From contig NZ_LR134293.1 of assembly GCF_900636575.1 (NCBI RefSeq), forward strand, positions 257,001 to 321,000: a stretch of DNA of 64,000 nucleotides, written 5' to 3'. Source of the stretch: Streptococcus canis. GTDB taxonomy: Bacteria; Bacillota; Bacilli; Lactobacillales; Streptococcaceae. Of the stretch, positions 1 through 10,289 are shown piece after piece. A model generated the notes under the pieces. That model was not told where the DNA came from. It did no database searches and was given only the letters and a program-made list of their open reading frames with translations. The position numbers and the translations under genes are program-made. Every line of letters starts with the position of its first letter. Within the stretch, counting starts at the first letter, position 1.

Positions 1-1025
1 ACAACAATTTGTGATTTTCCTGATTTTAGTAGATCTAACGAATCTCTGTTTTGCGACTTTTTTCTATCAGAATGTATAATCACTGGATTATATATTTTGT
101 AATTCGAATATATTTTATCGAATAACTCATCAGCTCTTTTTTTAGAGTTAGCTCTCGCCAAAAGAATGTGATTTAATCCCTTATCCAAATCACTTTGCAA
201 AAGTTTAACTGCAACATCTGCGATTTTTTCATCCGATTTTGTAATATTATACTCATGGATAGGATGAAAATCAATTGGTTTAAAATAATTGTTTTGCAGA
301 GCAAGAGATAAACTATATTTAAAAATTATTTTTCCATCAATTTTCTTACCATCATTTCGAAATGGGGTCGCTGTAAATTGTAAAAACTTTTTACCTGAGA
401 ACTTATCTCTTACTTTTCTCCAATCATTTGCAGCAAGATGGTGAGCTTCATCAAATACAACTAATTCAACGTTCGAATAGATTTTTTCAAACAGATCATT
501 CGGTAACGCTTTAATCAGCGCTGGTGTAGTTATAATGATATTTATATTATCAATTTCATTAAATAAAATATCCTTTTCACTATCTTTCACAGTAGATTTA
601 TATAATAGACAATTAGGAAAAATTGCCTGATCAGATACAACTGAAATTTTAGGAAGAATCCCCAGATGTTTAACCTGATCAAAAAGTTGTTCTCTAAGTA
701 AATTACTTGGAACAACAATCAAAGTTGTAGCAATACGCTCTGAGACTATTGTCGAAAAAATTGTTTCAGATTTTCCTGTTCCTGTCGGTAAAACTATTGT
801 GGCCGGTTCATTAGAGACAACCCAATGAGAACGTATAGCAGAAAGTGCACCATATTGAGGAGGGCGCAATCCATTACCTAAAGAACCGTTAGCAACTTTC
901 TCAGAATACGCTTTGCCCCAGCTTTTTACAATCTCTGATTTGGTAATTTTTTGATTATTAAGGTCTATTGAATAGGCTAACTTATTTGAACCAATATTCT
1001 TAATTTCTTGGTTGAATTTTTCCAT
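1..1025 (-). CDS. DEAD/DEAH-box superfamily II helicase, partial (3' end beyond window)
   Basis: The minus frame is open from an ATG at 1025 to the window edge, about 341 residues. The translation shows a Walker A motif (LPTGTGKSE), the DEAH box (VVFDEAHH) and motif III (TATPFR) in the usual SF2 order, so this is a nucleic-acid translocase/helicase. Later motifs and any nuclease or C-terminal domain are out of view. It starts 17 bases after the stop of the AlbA-type gene and reads the same way, so it is probably the last visible gene of the restriction cluster transcript. The DEAH core with an N-terminal extension of about 55 residues resembles stand-alone helicases found in defence islands. 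It is too small and differently organised to be a second hsdR. Its specific function is unknown. Confidence 0.8.
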   Translation of the reverse strand, partial: MEKFNQEIKNIGSNKLAYSIDLNNQKITKSEIVKSWGKAYSEKVANGSLGNGLRPPQYGALSAIRSHWVVSNEPATIVLPTGTGKSETIFSTIVSERIATTLIVVPSNLLREQLFDQVKHLGILPKISVVSDQAIFPNCLLYKSTVKDSEKDILFNEIDNINIIITTPALIKALPNDLFEKIYSNVELVVFDEAHHLAANDWRKVRDKFSGKKFLQFTATPFRNDGKKIDGKIIFKYSLSLALQNNYFKPIDFHPIHEYNITKSDEKIADVAVKLLQSDLDKGLNHILLARANSKKRADELFDKIYSNYKIYNPVIIHSDRKKSQNRDSLDLLKSGKSQIV

Positions 1026-1042
1026 CACAAAGCCTCTGTATC

Positions 1043-2524
1043 CTACTGTATCCTATCTCTTAGAGAGATAGGATAATTTTTCGTTAAAGTATAGTATTGA
1101 TTTCTGTCATTTTTATTGGCTCCATACCAGTCAACCATACCCAATTCTTGTAATTTTTTCATCGTTTTTACAATAAACTTACGACTTCTTCCTGTCAGTT
1201 CAATGGCTTTTGCAGTTGTCATCTTCTCTCCTGAATTGTACATGTAATGGATCAACAATTGCTCATCGGCATTGAGGTCGCCAAAATCAGTAAACTGTTT
1301 CTCTAAACTATCTCGAGTTCGTAGGTGTCGACTGACAATATTATTTTCAAGCGTCAGAACAACCTTGTTCCCAGGTTCATAGTATTTTGGCTCATGAAGA
1401 AAGGCTGATTCCATCTCTGAGTAAATCCGTTTAACACCTTCATTCATCTCACGGACCCCTCCAAACTCCGTCAGGGTTCTGGCAATCCGAGGATTTCTTG
1501 AAAAACGTTCATGCTTGATATTGTCAACGGTGACGATATTTGGCAGTTTACCTGGGCTATGAATCTCCAGTCGATCATCAAACATGAGCACACGAATATG
1601 GTCGCCATAGACAGAGTAATCACGGTGAGTAACAGCATTGACAAGGCCTTCAAACCAGGCAAATTCTGGATATTCAGGCAAAATTTGAAATTGCCCATTG
1701 TCATCCAGATATTGGAACTCACGCAGCTGGGTACGAATAAAATCACGAGCCTTGATAATCAGGGTTGGTAGAGCATCATCAAAGGTCACTTCCTTAATGA
1801 CATTAAAGCTACTACCTGTCCCCATGTCCGTGCCATCAAACCGTTGGAAGCGAACACGAGCTTGAGGGAAGAAAGCTGATGGGTATTTACCAAAAAGCAA
1901 GATAGCAGCCTTGGTCAATTTACCATTGACCAGAAAACGCCGAGCTTTGAGAATTTCTTCCGTAGAGCGGTCTGAAATATCAAATCGATTCTTGAAATCC
2001 TGTACCAGACTATCATCAATGTCTTCTAAGGTTGCGTCAGCCACAACTTCATCCTCAAAGAAACGCTGTCCCTTATCATAGCTGAGTTGAGTTCGTTGTT
2101 CATAACTGAGCTTAACGGTCTCATCACCCTGACGCAGGTAAACCTCATCATTAGGCGCAGCAATCACGCGATTTGAGGACAATTCAACTGAGATGTCCAA
2201 AATCACATCTTCTTCACCCTTGTGATTAACCACAGGAATTTCTTCAAATGACAAATCCAGAGGTGTCTCACGCATTTCACGGTCAATCTTTTTAAAGTCA
2301 TCAATGGAATAGGCCTTGCCATCCCTGAAACCAGTGATGAGGTTGCTCTGCTTGTCGTCCTCAATACCGATGACCAGCTGACCACCATCTGCTTTAGCAA
2401 AGGCAATCAGGTGTTTAAGCAGTTCAGACGGTTTCTTTCGGGCGGATTTCCTGTCTAAATGTTGGCTTTCTGGAGAGAATTGGTAGTGGGATAGGGTTTG
2501 AATTAAATCCCTTTTGTTTTCCAA
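1043..2524 (-). CDS. AlbA_2/Schlafen-type putative DNA-binding ATP-binding protein
   Basis: A 493-residue protein. The N-terminal ~130 residues match the AlbA_2 (Schlafen AlbA_2) pattern: an E-x-LDRKSA start, LLKHLIAFAKADGG and LVIGIEDD. The middle part, with NAVTHRDYSVYG and IHSPGKLP near residues 290-330, resembles the GHKL-like ATPase segment of COG2865 proteins. The C-terminus (about 415-490) looks like a winged helix. Proteins of this type are repeatedly found inside type I restriction loci; their role is not settled, with regulatory or accessory defence functions proposed. It lies 165 bases downstream of hsdR and 17 bases before the helicase gene. Its last codons sit in a strong hairpin at 1049-1075. 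Confidence 0.8.
   Translation of the reverse strand: MENKRDLIQTLSHYQFSPESQHLDRKSARKKPSELLKHLIAFAKADGGQLVIGIEDDKQSNLITGFRDGKAYSIDDFKKIDREMRETPLDLSFEEIPVVNHKGEEDVILDISVELSSNRVIAAPNDEVYLRQGDETVKLSYEQRTQLSYDKGQRFFEDEVVADATLEDIDDSLVQDFKNRFDISDRSTEEILKARRFLVNGKLTKAAILLFGKYPSAFFPQARVRFQRFDGTDMGTGSSFNVIKEVTFDDALPTLIIKARDFIRTQLREFQYLDDNGQFQILPEYPEFAWFEGLVNAVTHRDYSVYGDHIRVLMFDDRLEIHSPGKLPNIVTVDNIKHERFSRNPRIARTLTEFGGVREMNEGVKRIYSEMESAFLHEPKYYEPGNKVVLTLENNIVSRHLRTRDSLEKQFTDFGDLNADEQLLIHYMYNSGEKMTTAKAIELTGRSRKFIVKTMKKLQELGMVDWYGANKNDRNQYYTLTKNYPISLRDRIQ
1049..1075 (-). other. 12-bp perfect hairpin at albA-type/helicase junction
   Basis: Inverted repeat with arms at 1049-1060 and 1064-1075 and a 3-base loop. 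It covers the last codons of the AlbA-type gene and lies just before the helicase start at 1025. No T-run follows, so it is not a classical terminator. It could slow ribosomes, protect an mRNA end or tune helicase translation. Confidence 0.5.
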
Positions 2525-2689
2525 GTTTAAGCCTCCTTCTCAATATCAAACAGCACATTTTTGGAACAACTGTCGTCTCCAAATAAATGATAAGTCAGCT
2601 TTTTATACCACTGATATAATGCCTTTGATATTTTTTAAAATGTCAACTGTAAAGTTTTCTCTTCTTATGTCTAGAAGAAATAATAATGG

Positions 2690-5600
2690 TTAAATTTCTC
2701 CACCAATCCCCTTAAATACCTCTACCAAATCCACAATTTTTTCAAATACCGTCTGCTTTTTAGTACGATATTGGGGATTGAGGGGACTCATCTTAGGAAG
2801 TGCTTCATTGAGAGCATTCCCATTTTCACTAGCGTACTCTCGTTTGAGCGACATCTGAATATATCGGCTTGCACTCTCAACATTCAGCCCCTCTGTCTCA
2901 ATCAAATTAGCTACTGCTTCTTTTTGTTTTTGACGGGCAAATGTATAAAATTGTTCTAAAATATCTGACTTCTCGGAAAAACTGTCCAAGTCGCTGGCAT
3001 TGATAAAATCCACAATTAAGCTTTCTTTAGCTCTCTGACCCAGACTAGCACGGATAGTCCGAGTAATTTCTTCAATGAGTTGATCCTTATCAGATACCTT
3101 TTGGTTGGTTTCAAAAATCAATTCCAGAATATAGTCCAGATTGATTTCCTGTGATTTCAACAACTCCACTTCAAAGACAACCGCATCCCAGTCGATTTCG
3201 GAATCGTTATTCTGCTGATTACGCCGCTCATTGTCATACCAAGACTTGATATCATTGTAAGCGGAGCGATAATCTTGAATCTCACGAACACTTGGGATGT
3301 CCAGTTGAGAGAGTACTGCAACTGCTTCGTCATCCAAATGAAAACGTCCTTTGAAATCTGCCAAAGCCTCTATATCTGTAACATCTAACTCTTGCAAAGC
3401 CTGCAAACTCATGAAATCATCATAGTTCTGCAAGATATTATCCAAACGCAAGAACTGACCAAACAAGGTCACAAATTCTTTCTTATCACTTTCTTTGATA
3501 ATAGTCGTTGGATTTGGAAATCTCTCCTGCAATTCTTTTACGACTTCCAAATATCCTTTTTGCTCTTGACCAGCCTCAATGTAGCCATTCATGTAGTCCT
3601 CGTAAGAGCGCTCTAACAGAATATCAGCCGTTTCCGTCTTCCCAAACAACTTAATAGCATCTGTCGTTGCCTTTTCCAAATCACGAAAAGTTACAATATT
3701 TCCAAATGTCTTAGTCGCATTGTAAATCCGATTCGTTCGAGAAAAAGCCTGAATCAACCCATGATAGCGTAAGTTTTTATCCACAAAAAGTGTATTCAAG
3801 GTCGGAGCATCAAAGCCAGTCAAAAACATACCGACGACAATAAGCAAATCCACCTCGCCAGACTTAACTCGCTTAGCTAAATCACGGTAATAGTTTTGAA
3901 ACTTATTGCCATTGATACTAAAATTAGTCTGAAAAAGGCGATTATAATCGGAAATCGCTCCACTCAAAAATTCCTTACTACTAATATCTGCCAAGTCAGC
4001 AGGGCTGAATGTCTCGTCATCAATCTCCCCAATCGCAGCCTGCTCCTCATTTGCTGCATAAGAGAAGATGGTTGCAATCTTCAATGGTTTATCTTTTCCA
4101 GCTTGTTGGTCTTGCAACTCTTGGTAGTAAGCCTTGGCCGCCTCGACACTTGACACGGCAAACATAGCGTTAAATCCTTTACCGTTTTGTCTATGTGTCT
4201 TTTGATTAAAATGTTCTAAAATATAAGCCGAAATCTCTGTAATCCGTGTTGGATGAAGTAGGGCTTTTTTATTTTCAGCAGCAGATAATTTCCCTAAATC
4301 TTGCTCAGTTTCCAACGACTTAAACTGTGGACGAACATCATTGTAATCCACCTTAAATTTCAACACTTTTTGGTCGCGGATAGCATCGGTAATGACGTAT
4401 GCATGAAGTTCCCGACCAAATACAGAAGCCGTCGTCTCACTGCCTAAAGCATTTTCAACTTTAATCGGCGTCCCCGTAAAACCAAACTGACAATACTTCT
4501 TAAACTTTTGTTTTAAGCGCTTTTGAGCCTCGCCAAACTGTGAACGGTGGCATTCGTCAAAGATAAAAACTACTTGCTTGTTGTAAATCTCATGCTCTGC
4601 TTCACTAGACATAAAGTTATTGAGCTTTTGAATTGTCGTAACCACAATCTTATTGTCATCTTTTTCTATATTGCATTTAAGTCCAGCTGTGCTATTTGAC
4701 CCATTAACTGAGTCAGGTGAAAAACGCTGGTATTCTTTCATAGTCTGGTAGTCCAAGTCTTTCCTATCAACCACAAAGAAAACCTTGTCCACTTTATCCA
4801 TCTCAGTCGCCAGTCTCGCCGCCTTAAAACTGGTCAAGGTCTTACCAGACCCCGTCGTATGCCAGATATAACCGCCAGTCTCAGGACCACTCTTGAGTTT
4901 GCTGTCAATGGCCGAGCGAATCTTCCAAATAATCCGCTCCGTCGCCGCAATCTGATAGGGACGCATGATAAGGAGGGTATCACTGGTATCAAAAACAGAA
5001 TAATTGATGAGAACGTTTAAAAGTGTCTGCTGACTGAAAAAGGTCGCTGTAAAATCCTTCAAATCCTTGATTGGTTCATTATTTTTTAGTGCCCAATTCA
5101 TGGTAAAGTCAAAAGAATTTTTCTCCCGCTTAGTGGTATTGGCAAAATAGCGAGTATCCGTCCCATTTGAAATGACAAAAATCTGGAGATACTTGAAGAG
5201 TGAATTTTCTTCATTAAAACTCTCCTTGCTGTAACGGTGAACCTGATTAAAAGCCTCACGAATAGCCACCCCACGCTTTTTAAGCTCAATTTGTACTAAG
5301 GGTAGCCCATTGACCAAAATGGTCACATCATAACGATTACTTGAAGTCCCAACTTGAGACATTTGGTTAATAACCTGAAGCTTATTTCGACTGATATTTT
5401 TCTTATCCCAGAGATAAATATTTTGGATATGCCCATCGTCAAAGATAAAGTCGTAGATGTGGTTATCGTGGAGCTTTCGGGTGCGGTCAATCAAACCATC
5501 ACTAGGCTTATTGAGGTACTCCTCTAAAAAACGTAGCCATTCTGCCTCAGAAAAAACAACGCCGTTAAGGGCTTCCATCTGGGTCTTTAGGTTATCTAAG

Positions 5601-5785
5601 AGAGCTTCTGGGGTCGTCAGATTATTGAGGTACTCGTATCCCTGCTGTCGCAAATCACTAACCAGCTCTCGCTCCAAGTCTGCTTCCGTCTGATAGGTGC
5701 TGGGCTGGGTAATTTTAGTATATTTGTCTAAAACGATGAAATTGTTGGTTTCGATAATGGGTGTGGTTTGAAAGGTACTTGTCAT
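2690..5785 (-). CDS. hsdR: Type I restriction enzyme R subunit (HsdR)
   Basis: A 1031-residue endonuclease/translocase subunit. It would cut unmethylated DNA as part of an R2M2S complex after ATP-driven DNA translocation. An N-terminal PD-(D/E)xK nuclease is visible: D153, then E167-x-K169 in the stretch QIELKKRG. It is followed by SF2 motor motifs: HTTGSGKT near residue 315, a DECHRSQFG motif II, FTGTPI, and [18 protein letters not shown] and QAFSRTNR in the second RecA domain. Length and motif order are typical, and no frameshift is seen. The start ATG overlaps the stop of the upstream PrrC-like gene as ATGA (5782-5785), which suggests translational coupling. It belongs to the hsdM-hsdS-prrC-hsdR transcript and appears intact. 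Confidence 0.95.
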   Translation of the reverse strand: MTSTFQTTPIIETNNFIVLDKYTKITQPSTYQTEADLERELVSDLRQQGYEYLNNLTTPEALLDNLKTQMEALNGVVFSEAEWLRFLEEYLNKPSDGLIDRTRKLHDNHIYDFIFDDGHIQNIYLWDKKNISRNKLQVINQMSQVGTSSNRYDVTILVNGLPLVQIELKKRGVAIREAFNQVHRYSKESFNEENSLFKYLQIFVISNGTDTRYFANTTKREKNSFDFTMNWALKNNEPIKDLKDFTATFFSQQTLLNVLINYSVFDTSDTLLIMRPYQIAATERIIWKIRSAIDSKLKSGPETGGYIWHTTGSGKTLTSFKAARLATEMDKVDKVFFVVDRKDLDYQTMKEYQRFSPDSVNGSNSTAGLKCNIEKDDNKIVVTTIQKLNNFMSSEAEHEIYNKQVVFIFDECHRSQFGEAQKRLKQKFKKYCQFGFTGTPIKVENALGSETTASVFGRELHAYVITDAIRDQKVLKFKVDYNDVRPQFKSLETEQDLGKLSAAENKKALLHPTRITEISAYILEHFNQKTHRQNGKGFNAMFAVSSVEAAKAYYQELQDQQAGKDKPLKIATIFSYAANEEQAAIGEIDDETFSPADLADISSKEFLSGAISDYNRLFQTNFSINGNKFQNYYRDLAKRVKSGEVDLLIVVGMFLTGFDAPTLNTLFVDKNLRYHGLIQAFSRTNRIYNATKTFGNIVTFRDLEKATTDAIKLFGKTETADILLERSYEDYMNGYIEAGQEQKGYLEVVKELQERFPNPTTIIKESDKKEFVTLFGQFLRLDNILQNYDDFMSLQALQELDVTDIEALADFKGRFHLDDEAVAVLSQLDIPSVREIQDYRSAYNDIKSWYDNERRNQQNNDSEIDWDAVVFEVELLKSQEINLDYILELIFETNQKVSDKDQLIEEITRTIRASLGQRAKESLIVDFINASDLDSFSEKSDILEQFYTFARQKQKEAVANLIETEGLNVESASRYIQMSLKREYASENGNALNEALPKMSPLNPQYRTKKQTVFEKIVDLVEVFKGIGGEI

Positions 5786-6876
5786 AGGTGCTCCTTATTG
5801 AATTGGTAGGTATTTTCAAAACTTTCAAACAGATAAATTAGCATCTGTTTCTCTCTAGGATTGAGACTAGAAACTTCTTCTCCCGAATACTGCGAGTGAC
5901 TTGAAATATCTAAGATTCTTTTTGCATAGCTCAATTTTGTTTCATCGTCTGCTTCACGCGGTAACAAATCTTTCCAATCCATGTACCCTAAAAACGTCGC
6001 AGTTTTTTCAAAAAGATTTCTCAAAAAATTAAAATGATATTTTTGAATTCTGTTTTCATTTATTGCTGTTCTCAGTTCATTTCTCAAAAATATGTGATAA
6101 GAAAATGGTGAATCATTTCTTTGTGCGTGCAGTTCATAGGTACCATCTTCCAATTTTTCTAGTCTAAACTTATTAGCATTTCCAAATTCATTGTGTAAGA
6201 CATTATAGAATAATGGGTTATGAGTCGTGATTATAAATTGCAATCCTAATTTTTCTTTGTTGCTCTCTTTTATTAAAGAAGCTAAATTAGAAGCAACTTC
6301 TATCAGATGATTATCATCAAGAGATGAAACGGGATCATCAATAAATACATACTCCAACTGATTAAAATCGGATGTGCTTCTTTCATCTAATTCTGGAATT
6401 TTCAGTTCACTAATCACTAGTTCTAATAGCGTGTAAAATATAGACCAAATAAAATTGCTTTCTTCTCCTTTGGATAACTTAATGGATTCTATAATCTCCT
6501 CATTACCACGCTCAATAGAAAAGGTAACACTTCTATCTGAGAAGTTAAAGTTAGGCATCAACTTATCATTTGTGTATTGTTGAAAATTCTTAATAATATT
6601 TCCATCTTGTCCTTGATCTATTAGAATCCAATCCATAAAATAGTTGTTCCAAATTTTCAAGGCAATTATCTCATTATCCCAATAAAACAAGTCTTCTGTA
6701 AAAGCATTATAATAGAGAATTTTTTGCCTTGTTAGCTCATCTTCATCAGGTGTAACAAGTTTAGTAAATTCCTTAGATAATCTTGTTTTCCCGGTTCCAT
6801 TGAAGGCATAAATCAGATGAACTTTCTTTTCTGACTCCTTCAGCTCCTGAGCAATCTCTCTTAAACTTTTTCCCAT
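5782..6876 (-). CDS. prrC: PrrC-like anticodon nuclease (restriction-linked ribotoxin)
   Basis: A 364-residue protein placed exactly where E. coli prrC lies, between hsdS and hsdR. The N-terminal ABC-like NTPase has a Walker A FNGTGKTR (25-32), a signature-like LSKGEE (134-139), a Walker B with D-loop [13 protein letters not shown] (178-190) and a switch histidine in TTHN (217-220). The C-terminal ~100 residues carry R286-x3-E290 (LRNLFEK) and H327. This fits the Arg-Glu-His catalytic triad of PrrC (R320, E324, H356 in E. coli), although the Glu-His gap is 37 rather than 32. PrrC is kept silent by the restriction complex and cleaves a tRNA anticodon loop when phage proteins disable restriction. 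Its stop overlaps the hsdR start and its start is 18 bases after hsdS. The family call is good; the tRNA target is unknown. Confidence 0.78.
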   Translation of the reverse strand: MGKSLREIAQELKESEKKVHLIYAFNGTGKTRLSKEFTKLVTPDEDELTRQKILYYNAFTEDLFYWDNEIIALKIWNNYFMDWILIDQGQDGNIIKNFQQYTNDKLMPNFNFSDRSVTFSIERGNEEIIESIKLSKGEESNFIWSIFYTLLELVISELKIPELDERSTSDFNQLEYVFIDDPVSSLDDNHLIEVASNLASLIKESNKEKLGLQFIITTHNPLFYNVLHNEFGNANKFRLEKLEDGTYELHAQRNDSPFSYHIFLRNELRTAINENRIQKYHFNFLRNLFEKTATFLGYMDWKDLLPREADDETKLSYAKRILDISSHSQYSGEEVSSLNPREKQMLIYLFESFENTYQFNKEHL

Positions 6877-6894
6877 AAGGCATCACCTCTTTGT

Positions 6895-8682
6895 TTAAAA
6901 TTGCAACAACTTATCCCTAAAATACTCATACTGTTTTCGTCTCAATTCAATCTCCTTCGGAAGACCTTGGATAAGATCAGATGTTAAGGTATCGAATTTG
7001 TCTAGTATGTTAACGATTTGCTGTTGTTGTTCTAAATCAGGAAGTGGAATCAGAAAATTCTCCATATCCTTAGCATTGATACGGATAACTTTTGTTCCAG
7101 TGACCTTTTTTTCTTTCTGACTTTGGAAGGGGACGGATTTAAAGAAGTAATTCAGGTATCTGGCATTTTGCGATGTCTGAACGATATAGGCATCACCTGA
7201 CACACCAATCTCCTCCGTGCCTTCCCAAACAACCGCCTTACCAACATCCTCAACATTTTCTGATGTTGTCGCCATCACTATGTCATTAGGCTTGGCTTTT
7301 TTCAGTTTATCAAAGACTGTCTGACTGGTAAAAGAAATGGTATCTTTAGTTGAAAACCCGTATCTGGTGTAAATCTGTCCATAATGAATAACAGGATACC
7401 CCTCATCAATAAAATCTTTCTTCTGCAGACCATTGCCTCGCGTGAAATCACAAATAGCACCCAACGATACACGTATTGGTCCAAACACCCACTGCAAGAG
7501 CCTAATTAGGTCTTGTCTGTACTGTACTGTCCTGTCAGTATACACGCCTTCGGCGGTGAAGGTCAAGAGCTTATCTCTAAAAAATTCGTACTGTTTTTGA
7601 CGAAGCTCAATCTCTTTGGGTAGACCGATATTGAGGTCATTACAAACTGTATCGAAATTGTCGAGCACTTGGACGATGCGGGATTGGATAGCCAGAGAAG
7701 GGAGGGGGATTTCTATTTTGTCCAGAATAGCCTGTGTCAAACTCGGTCTAGTTGGATTAGTCGATAATCTCTCTAAATCAACAGTTGTCAAATAATGGTA
7801 AAAATATCTCGGCATCATCTGACTGTCATCAATCTCGGTGTAATAGATTGTATCGACATTCCAAAAAGGTTTATCAAGATAGAACAGATTAGATATTAAG
7901 CCTTTTCTAGGAATCAAAACAGTCGGTTTGTCATACGCATAATCAGAGACAAATTCTCCCATCTCACCACCACTACCATAAACTGGCACTTCTCCAGACG
8001 GCAAACTTTTCCAATCCCGACCATTTTTCAACCTTGCCACCTCCCCTAGCGTTTTCCACTGGACAGTGTAAACCTTATTGTTCGCCCCCCCCATACTTTC
8101 ATCATCAAAACTTAGGAGTTTATCTCTAAAATAAGAATATTGCTTCTGTCGGAAGGTCAATTCTGCGGTCAATTCTGCGGTCAATTCTGTAACATAATCA
8201 GTGAATTTGTCAAGTATTTTGACGATTTCTTTTTGAATATCTTCATGGGGAATAGCAATATTAAGGTTTTCTAGCTTAGACTTGTTCAGAGCTGGTATAC
8301 CATCAAAAGTACATAATTCCTCAATTTTTTTAGAATTATTTTTCAAAAAATAATACAAATAGCGTGGTAACAGCTTCTCCGAGTCTTTAACAGTTGCAGA
8401 ATAATTGAGATTCCCTCTAAAATATTTTCCTTCATTCCACGAAACATAGCCAACTCCTGCTCCCCTAGAAGTAATTCCTATTGGATCATCTTCCGTATTG
8501 AAAACATCTACATATCCCAAAGGTTCTTTCCCACTATTGATAACTGGGTAATCTCCAGAATTATTCTGTATAAATGTTTTATTAACCGACTGCCCTGTTT
8601 TTACAACACAGACCTTTCCCAACTCTTTCCACTCTACTCCGTCAGGACAAAGCTCTTTTATCATTTCATCAATGTAGGTCAT
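6895..8682 (-). CDS. hsdS: Type I restriction specificity subunit (HsdS) with three TRDs
   Basis: The DNA-recognition subunit, 595 residues, where two-domain HsdS proteins are about 400. Three target-recognition units can be read: residues ~10-165, ~205-350 and ~400-570. Each is followed by a dimerisation helix ending in a near-identical RQKQY-x-FRDKLL block (178-190, 361-373, 581-593). The linker after unit 1 contains TELTAELTAEL, coded by a 12-bp repeat, the same kind of spacer repeat that sets half-site spacing in EcoR124I/R124II. The start lies 1 base after the hsdM stop. The extra unit suggests an in-frame fusion of hsdS with a half-hsdS gene. Which two units contact DNA cannot be told from sequence. 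Confidence 0.9.
   Translation of the reverse strand: MTYIDEMIKELCPDGVEWKELGKVCVVKTGQSVNKTFIQNNSGDYPVINSGKEPLGYVDVFNTEDDPIGITSRGAGVGYVSWNEGKYFRGNLNYSATVKDSEKLLPRYLYYFLKNNSKKIEELCTFDGIPALNKSKLENLNIAIPHEDIQKEIVKILDKFTDYVTELTAELTAELTFRQKQYSYFRDKLLSFDDESMGGANNKVYTVQWKTLGEVARLKNGRDWKSLPSGEVPVYGSGGEMGEFVSDYAYDKPTVLIPRKGLISNLFYLDKPFWNVDTIYYTEIDDSQMMPRYFYHYLTTVDLERLSTNPTRPSLTQAILDKIEIPLPSLAIQSRIVQVLDNFDTVCNDLNIGLPKEIELRQKQYEFFRDKLLTFTAEGVYTDRTVQYRQDLIRLLQWVFGPIRVSLGAICDFTRGNGLQKKDFIDEGYPVIHYGQIYTRYGFSTKDTISFTSQTVFDKLKKAKPNDIVMATTSENVEDVGKAVVWEGTEEIGVSGDAYIVQTSQNARYLNYFFKSVPFQSQKEKKVTGTKVIRINAKDMENFLIPLPDLEQQQQIVNILDKFDTLTSDLIQGLPKEIELRRKQYEYFRDKLLQF
8155..8189 (-). repeat. hsdS: 12-bp tandem repeat encoding TAEL spacer in hsdS
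   Basis: The unit GGTCAATTCTGC (plus strand) occurs twice perfectly (8155-8166, 8167-8178), followed by 11 matching bases (8179-8189). On the coding strand it encodes T-A-E-L steps between the first recognition domain and its helix. Gain or loss of 12 bp stays in frame, so slippage would change spacer length without destroying the protein. Confidence 0.9.
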
Positions 8683-8683
8683 A

Positions 8684-10228
8684 TCAGCTCAACTCCTCGA
8701 CAATCTTATCAATCTCTGCTCGTAAGCGGTCAATATTTTTCACGGTCTCCGCAATTTCTTTATTAAGAACATCAATATCAATTTTCTCACGCGTATCCTC
8801 TTTTTCCACGTAGGTAGATACAGAGAGATTGTAGTCAGCTTCCGCAATTTTTTCTTGGGAAATAAGCTGTGCGAAATGGTCTTCATTCTTCTTATGCTCA
8901 ACACTTGTCAAGATTTTCTCGATATGCTTCTCTTCCAAGACATTGTTATTGGTTTCTTTTTTGAACTGATGACTAGCATCAATAAAGAGAACATCTGTTG
9001 TTGCCTTATTTTTAGCAAGGATAAGGATACATGTTGCAATAGATGTCCCGAAAAAGAGATTATCAGGCAACTGAATAACAGCCTCAACAAAGTTTCCGTC
9101 TACCAGATACTGACGAATCTTTTGCTCCGCTCCACCACGATAAAAAATCCCAGGGAAGGTCACAATAGCCGCTCTGCCTTTATTAGACAAATAAGAAAGG
9201 CTATGCATGATAAAGGCAAAGTCTGCCTTAGACTTGGGTGCCAGAATTCCCGCTGGTGCAAAACGGTCATCATTAATCAGCGTCGGGTCATCGCTACCAA
9301 TCCACTTAATAGAATAAGGCGGGTTGGACACAATAGCATCAAAGGGCTTATCATTACCATGCTTAGGATCCAGCAGCGTATTACCACGCTCGATACTAAA
9401 CTTGTCATAGTTGATATTATGGAGGAACATGTTCATCCGAGCCAAGTTATAGGTGGTCATGTTAATCTCCTGACCGTAAAAACCATCCTCAATGATATGC
9501 TCTGTAAATTGTTTTTTGGCTTGAAGGAGGAGGGAACCTGAACCACAGGCAGGGTCATAAATCTTGTTGATTTTATTTTTCTCATCCTTACCCAGCATGA
9601 CGATACGAGCTAACAGACGTGACACACTCTGTGGTGTAAAAAACTCGCCACCTGACTTCCCTGCATTGGAAGCATAGTTTGAAATCAAGTACTCATAAGC
9701 GTCCCCAAAAAGGTCAATATGGTTGTCCTCAAAATTCCCAAAGTCAAGACTAGCAATACCTTCTAGAATAAGGGCTAGGCGTTCATTACGCTCTGGGACG
9801 GTACTTCCCAGCTTATTACTTCTGGTGTCCACGTCGTCAAAAAGACCTTTAATATCATTTTCACTGGCATAACCCGTAGCACTCGCCTCAATGGCATCAA
9901 AAATGTCCTTGAGTTCCGTATTTAAGTTGTCATTACTACGAGCTGTTTTCACAACATTGGAAAAAAGCTGCGCAGGCATAATAAAGTACCCCTTTGTCTT
10001 AATCGCATCATCCTTAACCTCAGGTGTGATTACTTCATCCGGAATCTCCTCATAGTTGAAGTCCTCACCACCCTCGATATAAGTCTTGAAATTTTCACTG
10101 ATAAAACGGTAAAAAAGGATTCCCAAAATATATTGTTTGAAATCCCAACCATCTACCGCACCACGGACATCATCTGCGATTGCCCAGATTTTGCGGTGCA
10201 ACTCTTGCCTTTGTGCTTGTTCTGACAT
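8684..10228 (-). CDS. hsdM: Type I restriction N6-adenine methyltransferase (HsdM)
   Basis: Modification subunit that uses S-adenosylmethionine to methylate adenine. The AdoMet motif DPACGSGSL and the catalytic SNPPYSIKW are clear. The N-terminus ([16 protein letters not shown]) is the typical HsdM helical domain. The open frame extends to 10336, but I chose the ATG at 10228: it begins [10 protein letters not shown], has a GAGGA ribosome site, and sits just below an extended -10 promoter. This gives 514 residues, normal for the family. It is the first gene of the cluster, and hsdS follows after 1 base. The methylase looks intact. Confidence 0.95.
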   Translation of the reverse strand: MSEQAQRQELHRKIWAIADDVRGAVDGWDFKQYILGILFYRFISENFKTYIEGGEDFNYEEIPDEVITPEVKDDAIKTKGYFIMPAQLFSNVVKTARSNDNLNTELKDIFDAIEASATGYASENDIKGLFDDVDTRSNKLGSTVPERNERLALILEGIASLDFGNFEDNHIDLFGDAYEYLISNYASNAGKSGGEFFTPQSVSRLLARIVMLGKDEKNKINKIYDPACGSGSLLLQAKKQFTEHIIEDGFYGQEINMTTYNLARMNMFLHNINYDKFSIERGNTLLDPKHGNDKPFDAIVSNPPYSIKWIGSDDPTLINDDRFAPAGILAPKSKADFAFIMHSLSYLSNKGRAAIVTFPGIFYRGGAEQKIRQYLVDGNFVEAVIQLPDNLFFGTSIATCILILAKNKATTDVLFIDASHQFKKETNNNVLEEKHIEKILTSVEHKKNEDHFAQLISQEKIAEADYNLSVSTYVEKEDTREKIDIDVLNKEIAETVKNIDRLRAEIDKIVEELS

Positions 10229-10258
10229 CTTCAAATCCTCACAGTCTTTAATATTTCT

Positions 10259-10268
10259 ATTATACCAT
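10259..10268 (-). promoter_or_regulatory. Extended -10 promoter for the hsd operon
   Basis: On the minus strand TGGTATAAT gives a perfect -10 (10259-10264) with a TG extension, about 30 bases upstream of the chosen hsdM start. The -35 region is weak. It is the only good promoter seen upstream of the six co-directional genes. Confidence 0.6.
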
Positions 10269-10289
10269 TTTTCCCTTCTTCTTACACGT

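Noticed and set aside
8155..8189. Short tandem repeat considered as a CRISPR-like array
   Set aside because: The repeats are 12 bp, contiguous and coding in hsdS, with no spacers and no cas genes.
8855..9541. 228-codon plus-strand open frame inside hsdM
   Set aside because: It lies wholly antisense to a well-conserved methylase and its composition is that of a reverse-frame shadow.
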